From Phanerochaete sordida (lineage: Eukaryota; Basidiomycota; Agaricomycetes; Polyporales; Phanerochaetaceae): DNA of 64,000 bases. The notes below the pieces were generated by a model that did not search any database, was not told the DNA's origin, and saw nothing but the letters and a program-made list of their open reading frames with translations. Made by a program: the position numbers and the translations under genes. This document shows positions 45,201-54,574 of the stretch, piece by piece. Position 1 is the stretch's first letter; the number at the start of each line of letters is the position of its first letter. The stretch is taken from positions 1 to 64,000 of the forward strand of contig BPQB01000074.1 in NCBI GenBank assembly GCA_019973155.2. The letters run 5' to 3'.

Positions 45201-46421
45201 CGGCTCGGAGGCGGAAGACTGCTCCCGCCTGCGGCGCTCGCGATCCGTGGAGGAACCCGATGCCTGTCTAGTAGCGTCGGCCTGGTCGTCGGGGAAACGG
45301 AACCCTGAAGCGCCGATACTGGTTCGAGTGAGATACCGTAATTCTTCCTTCTTGTTCGTCGCGGAGTTGTAGCCATAGGGCACCGGGTCGTGTTCCGGCT
45401 CCCGGTCGGGGAAAGCAGCCCGGAGATTGGGACTGACCGGGAACAACTCGCTCAGAGTTGGTTCATCGTCTGCCCTGGGCCAGCGATCCATCTCGCGGCG
45501 ATGAGCCGGGACGTGCTTGACGAATTCGAGCAGCCGCCGAGCGATGGGGGCGTCAGGCTCGAAGGAGCTGTAGACGTCGGGGGCTGTGCTCGACGGCGAG
45601 AAGACCTGCTCGTTCCGGGCCTCCTTGACGTATTTCAAGACAGACTTACTGCCTTGTTCCAGGCGTTCGCGCAATAGGGCCCAGTCGCCGCAGAGCTCCT
45701 CGAGCCCTCCGGCGCCGCCTAGCGTAGGTAGCAAGTCACTCTTAGGGTCGAGGCGGTAATAGCGTCTCGTGCCCTTACGTGTGGGGACTTCTTGCGCGAG
45801 GGCGTACAATAACGCCTGCAGTTCGTGCACCGCCGTGTCTATGAGTTGGCGCAAATTCGGGCGTAGCATGAAGCGGGGTCGCAGCCCATGCGACACCCCT
45901 AAGTCGACGATATCATTCTGAGTCAGGACCTTCTTGTCCACCAGTCGTCGGACCGTCGCGCTCAAGGACGCGTTCGCCGAGCTGGAGCGCAGGTACCCGA
46001 AGTACAGTGCTTCAGACTTTGAGCGCGGGACCTCCCGGTGTTCGTCTTCGGTGAGGGTGTCCGACTCATAGTGCTCTTGTGTGTTGTTAGGTGATAGGTT
46101 CTCCGCCTCTCCGGCAGACGGACTCATCGGAGGAGTAGACTGATTCGCGTTCGGAACAGGTGGCGTTGCCCTCCTGTCTCCGGCCGCGGATGGGCGAGGG
46201 TTGGTAGTAGAAGTAGATTCAGCCCGCGAGGTCACTCGGGGCGGTACTGGCTTGCGATACTGAGTATCGGCGTACTTGGGCGGTTCTTTGTCCACTAGTC
46301 GTGGAGGATTACGACGACGAGTGGTTCCGTCGGTGTTACGGCTGGTAGCCGCGCTGACCGGGGAAGGAGTATCCAGGTCGTCGGCTTCGGCTGTAGAGAT
46401 CGACGTTCCCAGTGCGTCCAC
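42273..46421 (-). CDS. young gypsy gag-protease polyprotein
   Basis: An open frame of about 1,380 codons. The first ATG in frame is near 46130 (codon 98). The preceding codons have no ATG back to a stop inside the LTR, so translation starts there, at a non-ATG codon or after splicing. A disordered Arg/Ser-rich N-part is followed by a long Gly-rich block (44,400-44,700), the conserved gag core (YYGNFLWAIKTYYLGDRW, then PLEFVQRRLMYARMMMHVPV), a zinc knuckle (CKCCGSANHWDKECPWY) and a retropepsin region. The protease active site reads LDSCADVTLLSEA, with Cys where DSGA/DTGA is usual; the downstream VDILLGEDF matches the family. Confidence 0.88.
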   Translation of the reverse strand: MDALGTSISTAEADDLDTPSPVSAATSRNTDGTTRRRNPPRLVDKEPPKYADTQYRKPVPPRVTSRAESTSTTNPRPSAAGDRRATPPVPNANQSTPPMSPSAGEAENLSPNNTQEHYESDTLTEDEHREVPRSKSEALYFGYLRSSSANASLSATVRRLVDKKVLTQNDIVDLGVSHGLRPRFMLRPNLRQLIDTAVHELQALLYALAQEVPTRKGTRRYYRLDPKSDLLPTLGGAGGLEELCGDWALLRERLEQGSKSVLKYVKEARNEQVFSPSSTAPDVYSSFEPDAPIARRLLEFVKHVPAHRREMDRWPRADDEPTLSELFPVSPNLRAAFPDREPEHDPVPYGYNSATNKKEELRYLTRTSIGASGFRFPDDQADATRQASGSSTDRERRRREQSSASEPASEREVRRAMEQDSSSGRSTAQPREFPRNLARDVPPHLYEQMPPGDNIHLDQRNVLHGLASVTSPFGPQSRAPPIPQAARGYDGRLPDEPPAFDVFSHRVPVQQAYREPESRTSMSAPDSTDDRPARAAGFDGFRAPRTGNGAPHARDAHDGDHFKREGYGEQRGGYSGGGGGDGGGGDGGGSNGGGGGRGGSGGRGGSGGRGGGPGGGGSGGGGPGGGGPRGGGPGGGGPGGPGGGGPGGPNFPFYPPGGGGGGGGGGGGGPPAGNNPYANGWDAYFNMPSVLVPRMKNDLRPDDIPEWDGKATTAIRWFANIQEVCGGDGYVPWQIRNHLWLRLKEDSPVRVWYQTLTSTWKSWMKRYYGNFLWAIKTYYLGDRWQQDRDSEYSLQHFRQEGHPRETPLEFVQRRLMYARMMMHVPVGGPEEVREVMAKAPVAWRNILIVEKVPSVMELQVRIRDMEAQLIEAVCTSNPSVLTKENLGYALRDYGVTISRIPRRDAPRDSKPFRPRSAAAHATAHVASLDPGADEPNEPELLEDEETEASAYYVRDEPHPVVGEVYAIAAKRQRPPPKGGYPFAKRDDRKSPIKPPPLPCKCCGSANHWDKECPWYNMWEAKYGRKTAHLGEATDASFEDMYNTAFDSLNTHATMSLYLDEGLKREVYTASRTLEALGLAEAAAEVPLRFERGRTPPIRVDDEEDEEARAPGPYAASYVVEDVRTSPDDCAEERRRAAKGRSAVNGQDPPRPREPVVHRLAPRRSRAPGLSAVGVSVVAMKGRLGQLDSPDLNLRLDSCADVTLLSEACYRSLTKPPTLHRGTKMRLWQLTDKNACIQGYVRLPVFVPAPDGSWLELEAEAYVVPDMSVDILLGEDFQEAYEITVRRSVDFGTTVEFGATPYRVTAQGVRRSGDHRRVQGSAYALASFVQAKLHRRAKAKRVRQRAAEARRSKLAHASESVKIAPYSCRNVPVSLPSSDDGAV

Positions 46422-46424
46422 CTC

Positions 46425-46796
46425 TGTGACGTACGTTGACCGTCGAGACTGGGACGTCGAGGGCAGCTACAGCGGAAGCTAGAGGAACAGGGGTGTAGAC
46501 AGCCGGACGGTCGAGTCCGGCCTTCGAGAGCGATGCAAATGCGATGTATACGGCTTCGTTTCGTGCTCCCAGTTCTACCAGGCCTGCCGCCGACGGGCAG
46601 GTCGTAGAGGTTGGGGTGAAAGAAGATGATATTTCGTAGGCCTCGAGGGCGAGGCATGGACCTCGAGAGCGCAAGCATATACAAATACACTACAAACAAT
46701 GACCAAAACAAGATAAGATGGAACCAAACTCGCGTGCTGCTCGAGGCTTATCTACGGCGCTAGCGCTCGTCACGCGCATCGCGATCGGCCGTCACA
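46425..46796 (-). repeat. 5' LTR of the young gypsy element
   Basis: This 372-bp LTR has the ends TGTGACG/CGTCACA and directly abuts the gag frame: only about four bases separate its end from the first gag codon of the open frame. I could not recognise a standard tRNA primer-binding site in so short a space. Confidence 0.95.
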
Positions 46797-47657
46797 CCGC
46801 TGGTGCGGCACTCAAGGCGGGTAACACAGGCGGAAAAGGGAGCAATGGAACCCCCCCCCCACACCCGTAGATGCGGCCGTCTCGGGCTCGCGGCCTCGCA
46901 GGCGCTGCAGCTGGGTGGATCACTGCGGGCCAGCTGCAACCGCCACGAGGACCTCGCCACTTGTTAAAGCGGCATATATCGCCCGATGTGCTGGCGTGGT
47001 GTTTGCCTGCTATTCTGCAGCGCTGGTGGTTTCAGCATTCAGCCGAATGGCAGGGTTGGATACCTCACACGGGGAGACATGGGCAGGTGGCACACGTGGA
47101 ATGCGCAAGAGCAGGTCCATGTTTGAGTGGACCTGACCAAGCCAATGAACAATGTTCAGGCCAGGGGCGTACACAGAGAACATCACCCTCCAAGCTGCAA
47201 GACTGCAGTTGGCATTCTCATAAGTCTTTGCCCACCACAGGGCAGCGTGACCGGTAATGAGTATGACCTTTTCTCCCTTCAGGAACGGCTGGAACCGCAC
47301 AAGCCCTTCTTTAGCTCCAAAGGCCTCGCGCTCAATAGCTGAGTATTGGGTCTCAGCACTTTTGAAAGTGCGCAACCAGTAAGCGATCACCCTCTCGACA
47401 TGCACGACTGTGTCATCCAGCGTGGCACTCCAGATATCAGTAGCAGACGAGTTGTCAATTTTTGCCGGCAGTCGTGTGGTCAACTTTGGGATCGGCTGCC
47501 CGCTGGCGTGCAGCATGCGCAGTTGGTCATAGAGCTTGGTACCGGCCAAATCCTTGACACGAATTGGCTGCACTTGCTGAAGGCAGCAGCCGAAGGTGTT
47601 TTCCAAGGTGTCCATGTATAGACGATACAGGTAACCTTCCATTGGGTGCCCAAGCAC
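46797..47657 (-). pseudogene. old gypsy RNase H region
   Basis: An open stretch of about 200 codons parallels the young element: LYMDTLENTFGCCLQQVQPI, IPKLTTRLPAKI, VERVIAYWLRTFKSAETQYS, EREAFGAKEGLVRFQPFLKG and WWAKTYENANCSL. The young gypsy inserted at its downstream end. The part beyond the hAT-like insertion continues at 48244. Confidence 0.88.
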
Positions 47658-48243
47658 TAGTGTTGCCGCCGGCGCGGCTTCAAGCCGCAGAGCCACCCAG
47701 CCGAGCCGGTCTTCGAGCCGAGCCGAGCCAGCCACTGAAGAGCTGCTCAAGCTGCGGCTCGAACGGCTCGAGCTGTTGCAGAACGCGCAAAACGTGAGTT
47801 CGTAGTAACTCTATGCGGTAGAGATACCCTGGGGTGGCCCAAACGAATGAATAGATGTCATTGTATTACTTCAGAGCCCTATGAACCCCGTGGGACACCC
47901 CACACGAGCTCTGCGTGCAACACGCCGCATCCGCGACCGGCTTGGGCGCTGGACTTCGTAAACAGGCGCCCAAGGTGGCCGCTGCTACAGTGTCTTGAGC
48001 TGGGCACATTCGGGGGGAGCCCACTTGGTCAAAAATATTCAAACAGGCTTACCTATTGATAGTATGCTTCTAGCGTGCCTCCCTACTGGCGAGAAAAGGC
48101 TCAGTCGCTTTAATCCTTCGTAGAGGGTTAGAGCCATGGCTCTACCGGCTGGCTCTGGCTCAGCTCAGCTCAGCTTGTCCCAAAATGGCAGAGCCATCAA
48201 AAGCCGAGCCATAGCCAAGCTGAGCCGAGCCGCGGCAACACTA
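47658..48243. mobile_element. hAT-like MITE, 586 bp
   Basis: The element has 12-bp terminal inverted repeats TAGTGTTGCCGC/GCGGCAACACTA and a perfect 8-bp duplication CCAAGCAC (47650-47657 and 48244-48251), both hallmarks of hAT elements. It has no transposase frame. Many GAGCC/GGCTC units crowd both subterminal regions, possible transposase-binding repeats. It interrupts the old gypsy RT/RNase H frame. Confidence 0.88.
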
Positions 48244-49688
48244 CCAAGCACTGAAGCCTCCTGCAAGGCCGGCTTTGCCGCCTGACAGGCGTGTTCCTGA
48301 TCTGCCCCAAGTATCATGCAGCGCCCTTACCCGTGAGTTGGAATAACAGTTCTGCGATGCTTGCATAGTAGAAGATGAAGGAGGAGAAGTAAAGCACTAT
48401 GCCGAGGAAGGTTTGCAACTCGGACAGGCAGGTACAGTAGCCGCCAAAAATAACGCACAATTCCAGGCGCTACCTGATGTGAGCCTTTGCACTTCATGCA
48501 CGTGTCACGGCGCGCAACTCCGGAGCCCGGAAAGCCTTGCGGACATTGGAGTTTGGACTCCACATTAGCCCCGGTTCGCAGGCAACCGCTTCGCGGTACA
48601 AGACTTTTATCCTTCACCACATGCTCTCATCATCTCTAAGCGTTATCGTTCATCTGGTACCTGAACTTTTCCTAGTTAGGTAATGATAAGATCTCCGTAC
48701 CCTCCGGTTCATCTCCATGATCCCCGTAACTCAGTAGTATATAAGCTCCCGTACCCACGCTTGTCACTTGAGTTCAGATATCGATTTTGGTCCCCAGACT
48801 TGTCCTGTACTCACTTCTGTCTCGTCTCTATACATCTCCGTCACTACATCGGAACTCCCATTCCGATCTTCTCCACTCCGCTCCGCAAATCCCAGGCACC
48901 GCAGTATCGCGAGTGGCGCAGCCCTCTAAGGCTGAAGCCGACGCCGTCCGTTCCTCGTATCCGGAGTTACATCTCCGGTACTTCCGACCTCTGCCTACTC
49001 CGCTTTCTCGCACCTTGACAGCACGCGTAGAGCCAACATTTCTGTAGTGATAAATCTAAATATATTACGAGACATAGCTAATGATACTAGCATACTCAAT
49101 CCCAAAGAAATCGTTTGTGCGCAGCCTGTGAAGTGCGCAATGCTCCAGACGAGGGTGAGGGCAAGAATGAGTTGGCGCCTAGAATTGTGCATTATTTTTG
49201 GCAGCCACTGTAGGTCGCGCCATCTCAAGCATTGCCCTCACTTTCTTGTGATGTGTCGATAGCCCGAGGCACAACGCATGGTAGCCCAACAGGAGCACGG
49301 AGCCGTAGAAGAGGTGGCACTTGTTGGGAGATAGAGTGAACCTGGCTTTCTCAATTGTGCCTAGGATCTGGTCGAGGTGAGCGATATGGTCTTTGTACAT
49401 CTTGAAATGGACGATGATGTCGTCAATGTCAATCAGCGTGAAGAGCCGTAGGAATGGTGCTAGAATAGCCTGCATTGTGCGCTGGAAGATGGACGGCCTG
49501 TTCCGCAGGCCAAATGGCATCCTACGAAAGTAGAACAGTCCTCGGTGTGCATTGAACACCATTTTTTCCACGTCGCCCGGATCGAGCTCAATCTGAGTGA
49601 AGCCAGACAATGCGTCCAGCAAGGAGAGCACTTGCAACTCCTGACAAGGCAAAAAGGATCTCGCTCTGCCGAGGTATGGGGAATTCAT
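48244..49688 (-). pseudogene. old gypsy reverse transcriptase, split by a TIR element
   Basis: RT segments flank the element at 48435-49210. Upstream (49688-49213) come LSLLDALSGFTQIELDPGDV, RRMPFGLRNRPSIFQRTM and LFTLIDIDDIIVHFKMYK. The catalytic box here reads IDIDD instead of YIDD. Downstream (48434-48244) come remains of the thumb/connection region matching VSELQTFLG and the following residues. Further stops occur. Confidence 0.85.
48435..49210. mobile_element. Tc1/mariner-like TIR element, 776 bp, copy 1
   Basis: The ends CAGTAGCCGCCAAAAATAAC and, inverted, CAGTGGCTGCCAAAAATAAT form imperfect TIRs that pair over about 35 bp, with differences mostly C/T. A TA dinucleotide flanks each side, the target of Tc1/mariner elements. 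No transposase frame is present. The interior includes a TATA-bearing LTR-like stretch (48,720-48,800). It shares its TIR family with the element at 61525-62386. Confidence 0.82.
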
Positions 49689-50441
49689 CTGGGATAGTGA
49701 CTACGTTCAACTTGCAGTAGTCGACACGGAACCGAGCCTTCCCAGTGCGCTCCAAGAGCTCTACGAGGCCTTGATTACCCCTTGCGCGAACTACTTGTCG
49801 AGCTGCTGGTCGATGACCTCCTGCTTGGCAGGTGACATTTCGTACATCGGCACAACTATAGGCTCAACCGCTTCCTTTGTCTGGATTTTGCATCGCGTCT
49901 TGAGGTGCCCCAGATGCCCATCGAACTCGAAGGCCCGTATGTGATTCTTTAGCATCGTTCAGGCTGAAGTCCGAAGGTGCTTGAGTATGTCGCCTACGTT
50001 CAACGTGTGTTCAATGTCGTTTGAGCTGATGACGTCTGTGGTGGGCACTTCAGACATTCAGTGGCCCCAGAGCTCCGGTTTGGATGAAGGAGTGGGCGAA
50101 GTGCCGCTCATCAGCACGCAACGTACATGTGCAGTACTGTTGGGGCCAACGCTGAATACACGCACATCATTGTCAGACGACAATGGTGAGGACCCGCTGG
50201 TGGTCACAGCAGTTGCGCATATGAGCGCCGCCATCTGTTCAACGTGAGCAACCATGTGCAGGTAACGGACTTCATTTTGTGGAGCATTAAGCAACTTGGA
50301 CAGGTTGAGAAGCTCGCTGAGGACGTTGTTGTGCCATATTTGGAGTGGCCGCACAGTGGGATTAGCGATAGGAAGGTGAGGGTCCTTGTTCTCAATTAGC
50401 GTGTTCAGAACCACTAAAGCGGATTGTAGCTGGAACCCCAA
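49689..50441 (-). pseudogene. old gypsy pol N-terminal region
   Basis: DPHLPIANPTVRPLQIWHNN and RVFSVGPNSTAHVRC parallel the pol start of the young element (HATIPVANTTAKPRIIRAGD; RVFVVDPLGKATVCT). Further down come a broken segment before the RT fingers and the Gln-rich DEQLD stretch. Frameshifts and stops occur throughout. Confidence 0.75.
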
Positions 50442-50551
50442 ACATGCTCTTCTCTACCAGCCATTCGTTCCGACTGAAGAAGTCTCTGCCGATTGGTACG
50501 CGCACACATCAACTGACAGGGATGCGAACGTCAACAGCCCTGCGAACAGGC

Positions 50552-51894
50552 CTAGTCTTTGCGCCGGCAGCCACTCACTTGTGGTGGTAATGGCTGTGGT
50601 TGTGTCGATGCGACTTGGCCTTGGTGAAAGACGTGATCGCAACTGCGCTTCGACGTAAGCGAGCAAAATCTCCGAAGCGGCGAACCCCTTGAGCGTGAGC
50701 TACGGCCTTCGTCCCTCCGAAGCGCACGTGTGTGCCAAATTCGAAATTCTAAGCTGCGCTCGATGGTGAGCTCGTACATGCGGTGGAAGTTTTCACCCAG
50801 AAGCACAGGCGCAGACATGTCTGGCACAAGGTATGCTTCGAGGGTGAAACCCAACGTTCGTCTGTTCGCAGCATCGATGAAGACCGGCAACTGGACGAAT
50901 CTGCTCAGAGAGGTGTTTTTATTCGTAAGCTGCCATAGCTTCATTTGTAAGCCTTGTCTCAGCGGAGGGGGCTTGGTCAGGCTTTAGTAACATGCCTCAG
51001 AAATAAGGCTGATGTTGGCGCACGAATTTAGCCGCAAGTCCACCAACGGGTCACGCAGAGTGTTCCGCTGTTCTCGAACAGTAACGACGGAAACCCCTAT
51101 TGCTGACATCCCGGCTGGTGAGTACCGGCGAGAGGGGACCCACTCAACGTCGCTCAAATCTCAAGGACTCGCTGAGGGTGGCTCAATGTCATGAACAGCC
51201 GGTGCATCCTGAGTCGCGTTTTCTTCAGCAAGTAGCGCAGACAGAAGCTCGACAACGTATTTCTGCGTGACTTCTCTCAGAATGTCTTCTTTAAGCACGT
51301 CTTCTACCGTGACTTGGTAGTGGCGCTCCAGGAGTGGCAAGCCTTGTGGGCGGTTGATCAGCTTGGCCAGATTGTGGTCTCCGAGTCACTTTCATCCTAG
51401 GTATGTTTCACGACTCAGTCCTTCGTCAAAATAAAGGGAAACGGCAGCCTGAGCATTAGAGCATCGAACACACTATCATACATGAGATCGAAATGTAAGT
51501 CTTCCTGTGACTTGGTGAGATTGACTGATTTTCCCCACCCGTACTTCGCGGACCACAGGTGGATGTGGGAACATTCCTTGTCCTAGTGGTTGGAGCTACC
51601 ACAATACTTGCAAGGCGACGGCGACAGGCGCACAGTGCTCTTGATGTCGTCGCGCTTTGGGAACGGATACCCGCCCTTCGGCGGGGGTCCCTGGCGCTTG
51701 GTGGCGGTAGCGTACACCTCGGCGATGGCAGGGTTGTCTTCCATCTTCACTTCTGCCGGCTCCTTCGGTGCAACTTTGTCATAGTCAACATCGAAGGTTA
51801 GCACGGCATGGGTAGCGGCCTGAGGACAGAAACACTCAGCATCGGCATGACAGTGTGTCTCCATGTCCAGTTCTTGCAAAAGAGCCGGCAGCAA
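50552..51894 (-). pseudogene. old gypsy zinc knuckle and protease
   Basis: The zinc knuckle CKYCGSSNH (51,600) and the protease region LNSCANISLISEACY (51,000-51,060), MKLWQLTNKNTSLSRFVQLP, LVPDMSAPVLLGENFHRMYE parallel the young element. The motif keeps Ser-Cys-Ala but has Asn for the catalytic Asp in this decayed copy. Confidence 0.8.
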
Positions 51895-53280
51895 GTTTTT
51901 GGTGATCGTGGCGGCACTTAGTGAGCAGTGAGCTTCGAGAAGTTATTGCTCCATGTTGCTGACGCAAATTTGCAGCTCCATGATGGTGTCCACGGACTTG
52001 ATGACTATGATGTTCTTTCAGGCAACGGGGGCATTTGCATGATCTTCCAAACCTCCTTGGCTTTGCCAACCAGAACGTGCAACAGCATGCGTGTATAAGT
52101 GAGCCTACGCTGGATGAATTCAAGAGGGCTCTCGCGTGCGTGGTCATTCTGACAGAACCGCCGAAGCGCGTATTCATTGACTCACTCTTGTTGCCAGTGT
52201 TCCCTGAGATAGAGCGAACAAACTGCAGGCAAGAAGTTCTTGTAGTAGAGCTTTCTCCACAACTTTCACGCGTCGGGCAGCGTTTGGTACCAAGTGCGCG
52301 CAGGCGAGCCTTCCTTCAGCTGCAGCCAGAGATGCTGGCCCAGCTGATACAGAGCATAGCCGCCATTGCCGGTAACCTCCTGTACATCGGCAAACCACCA
52401 GATTGCGGTCGTGCGTTTGCCATCTCACTCAGGAACATTGTCTGGCCGCAGTTCGTTCTTCATGCAGGAGATGAGAGCAGTGGGCATTCTGAAGCACTCA
52501 TCACAACCATTCCCGCCTTCGTTATACAGTGGTCTGCCGCCTAGCGGTTCCCCAAGCGGTCTCCCCCAAGGTGGCCCTTCGGGAGGTCCTTGCGGTGGCA
52601 GACACGCATTGAGCCGCTGTACACACTCGCTGACGAAGCAAGGCCGTAAAGAATATCTGCGTTGGAGATGAAAGCGTACTGGTCTACGACAGGTGGCCGC
52701 GCCCCTTCTAGACAGTCTTCGATGACGAAGCTGGAGATTGAGCTGAAATGCTGGTCATTGTGCAAGGTCTCGTCCTGCCCGAGCGTCTCTCGAACATTCT
52801 GCTCAGACTGATTGTTTTCAGGGATGTCCTCAACGGGAGAGGCCTGTAAATCTTGCTCCTTCTGAGGGAGAGACCAGGTCCTACCTGAGTAGCTGATGCA
52901 CTTCAGATACAGTAGGGGCTCTTTTACGCTGTCAAATGTGTACAAATAGAACCTCTGGGCCCTCCTCTGGCTGCCGGAGAGGAAAGGACTCGTCAAGCTG
53001 ACTGGGCAGGGAGAATACCTTGTGTAGCGGTTGCATCATGAAAGCGGAGAAGTTGGTGCTGTTGGAGCGAGCATGGCTAGAGAGGTACGCAGCAAACTCG
53101 CGCATGCAGATGTCGAGCATGGTGTTCTCCTCAAACCTTTCATATGTCTCAGGGTTGGTGCTCACTGGAAAGCTGACTTGTTCGGCTTTAGCTTCTTTGA
53201 CGTACTTCAGGATAAATTTGTTGGCGCGCATAAGGCGTTTGCACAGCCGGCCATCCATGTAGCCTTTTTGTAAAAGAAGC
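51895..53280 (-). pseudogene. old gypsy gag
   Basis: FILKYVKEAKAEQVSFPVST (53,150-53,220) matches the young gag VLKYVKEARNEQVFSPSSTA. Later pieces match the gag core (52,200-52,450) and the DLPKGHLGGDR-like segment before it. Several frameshifts break the frame. Upstream of about 53,280 the similarity ends. Confidence 0.75.
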
Positions 53281-53925
53281 TAGTATAGTAGTAAGTCGTT
53301 TGGCAAAAAACACTACAAGGGGTAGCTGGGCCAAAAAGAGAGGGACTTCTTTTTTAAAAGGCATATGTTTTTCCAGGGTCATATGTCAGAAAACTAAACT
53401 TGTAGAGAACATAAAAAATATCATATCTCTCATTGACAGGGACCCCTCCCGATCAAAACTGAGCCCACTGTTCACAAAATACCCGCCGGGAGCCGGCAAT
53501 GAAAGCATTTGGCGTCCTAGCGCCACTAAGCTGGATATCTGCCCAAAACAGAAATAAGCACCATAGGCGAGAATTTGGCTGGCAGAGGTATTCCTGCTGC
53601 TCTCCTACTCCCTCCAGGGCCAGGAGCATAAGGTAAAGTGGTAGATACCGTAGTTAGAAGGTATTGTAGTACAAACCCTCAGCTGTGGGGGTGCTGCAAG
53701 AGATACAAATATATTACAGAATTAACTGGGATTTTGACGATTTTCAAATGCGTGCATTGAGGCCCCCTTGGGCCTTTAATGGCGTGTGAACAGGGTACAA
53801 CGTGTCATATAGGTACTATAGCATGGGGCAAACCCATACGGAAAGCTCCAGGTCAATCCTAGGGCCCGGCAATATCCTGGGAATTATGGTCGAATTCCGG
53901 GGAATTAATACGCCAGGGACGGGGG
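53281..53925. other. unassigned sequence between the old gypsy gag and LTR copy 2
   Basis: AT-richer sequence with poly-A/T runs and no coding frame. It may include the remains of the old gypsy 5' LTR or internal sequence of the element that supplied LTR copy 2. Confidence 0.4.
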
Positions 53926-54574
53926 TGTCATGGGTGTGATGGCCCTGCCCTATTTTTCGCCGATTTATTGCGATTTTCCCTGGTTTAATCTAGCGCTCGA
54001 GCAGCCCTCGACACATTTGGAGTCATAGCCACCCAGGGCACGTGCCTGGCTCTAATGCCAGCGCTCCTGATGGCACATCACACCACAGCCGCCAGCGTCT
54101 CCGACGCGCGTCACTGTCGGTCCATCACGTGTCAGAACAGCCCCAGGGCTCTGCGCGTAGCCTCGTGATCCCCCTGGGCCGAAACCATCATGCCTGATGA
54201 CTCCCCGAACGCAGCCTCGCTGAAAGGCCCAGAATACCCAGCCACGCTAATGCATCTCCGACCTGTTTCGCCCTTCGATCTCAAGCGCTCTGAAACGCGC
54301 GCGACCTTTACATCACATGATTGCCTGGTCCGTGCGCAGCCCTCAGTAGTATATATACCCCTGCTCCTGTAGCCTGTCTGTTATCTCGACCTCTTGGTCA
54401 ATACGAACAAGTAAGTCTCTGTTGTATGGTAGTCTACTACGCTAATGTTATCTTGGTCAATACAGATAGCTGAATAAGTTGTGCGCTAGCAGCGTGACTC
54501 GCTCCGCCACGCCTCGTCGTCGTCGTCCCCGTTTAGGGTCCCTCGTCCGGCGTTTGTACCCTCGGTCCGCAACA
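53926..54574 (+). repeat. LTR copy 2, inverted relative to copy 1
   Basis: About 649 bp, beginning TGTCATG and ending CCGCAACA on the plus strand, the reverse complement of the unit at 34408-35057 with scattered differences. AGTATATATACC (54,347) is the TATA candidate. Unlike copy 1 its flanks (GGGGG and CTGTC) do not match, so it is not a simple solo LTR with an intact duplication. It truncates the Helitron helicase frame at 54575. Confidence 0.8.

Larger units (their letters stand above)
35672..46796 (-). mobile_element. nearly complete young chromodomain Ty3/gypsy element (11,125 bp)
   Basis: Two 372-bp LTRs (35672-36043 and 46425-46796) begin TGTGACG and end CGTCACA. The 5-bp target duplication CCGCT flanks the element (35667-35671 and 46797-46801). 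I count six substitutions between the LTRs, about 98.4 percent identity, so the insertion is recent. Internal order on the minus strand is gag-protease, RT, RNase H, integrase-chromodomain, then an extra 663-aa ORF ending about 30 nt before the 3' LTR. A purine-rich GGGGGG tract lies next to that LTR. Two in-frame stops and a homopolymer frameshift break pol, so this copy may no longer be autonomous. Confidence 0.95.
30400..53280 (-). mobile_element. old degenerate Ty3/gypsy element, interrupted by later insertions
   Basis: Fragments in one order and orientation match the young element at 35672-46796 over its whole internal part: gag (53.3-51.6), protease (50.9), RT (50.4-48.2), RNase H (47.66-46.8), integrase (35.67-33.6), integrase C-terminus/chromodomain (33.0-32.5) and the extra third ORF (32.3-30.4). 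It is full of stops and frameshifts. The gaps are explained by insertions at 47658-48243, 48435-49210, 35672-46796, 34408-35057, about 34171-34402 and about 33016-33590. Removing them leaves roughly 9 kb. No LTRs could be recognised at its ends. Confidence 0.85.

Noticed and set aside
44163..45308. Long plus-strand frames opposite the gag gene
   Set aside because: They are mirror frames of the GC-rich, Gly-rich gag coding strand, low-complexity (Ser/Ala- or Pro-rich), with no domain.
46295..46711. ORF of about 138 aa through the 5' LTR (also present in the 3' LTR)
   Set aside because: It lies in a different frame from gag, has no domain and covers the LTR regulatory region; it is mentioned only as a possible spliced leader.
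48327..48620. Zinc-knuckle-like CMKCKGSH in a minus-strand frame
   Set aside because: It lies inside the TIR element, the frame runs across the TIR boundary into gypsy sequence, and one short Cys/His pattern is not enough to support a gene.
50440..50460. Conserved programmed TAG readthrough between gag-protease and pol in both gypsy elements
   Set aside because: In a gap-free alignment the two TAG codons are offset by two codons, so conservation of a readthrough site is not supported.
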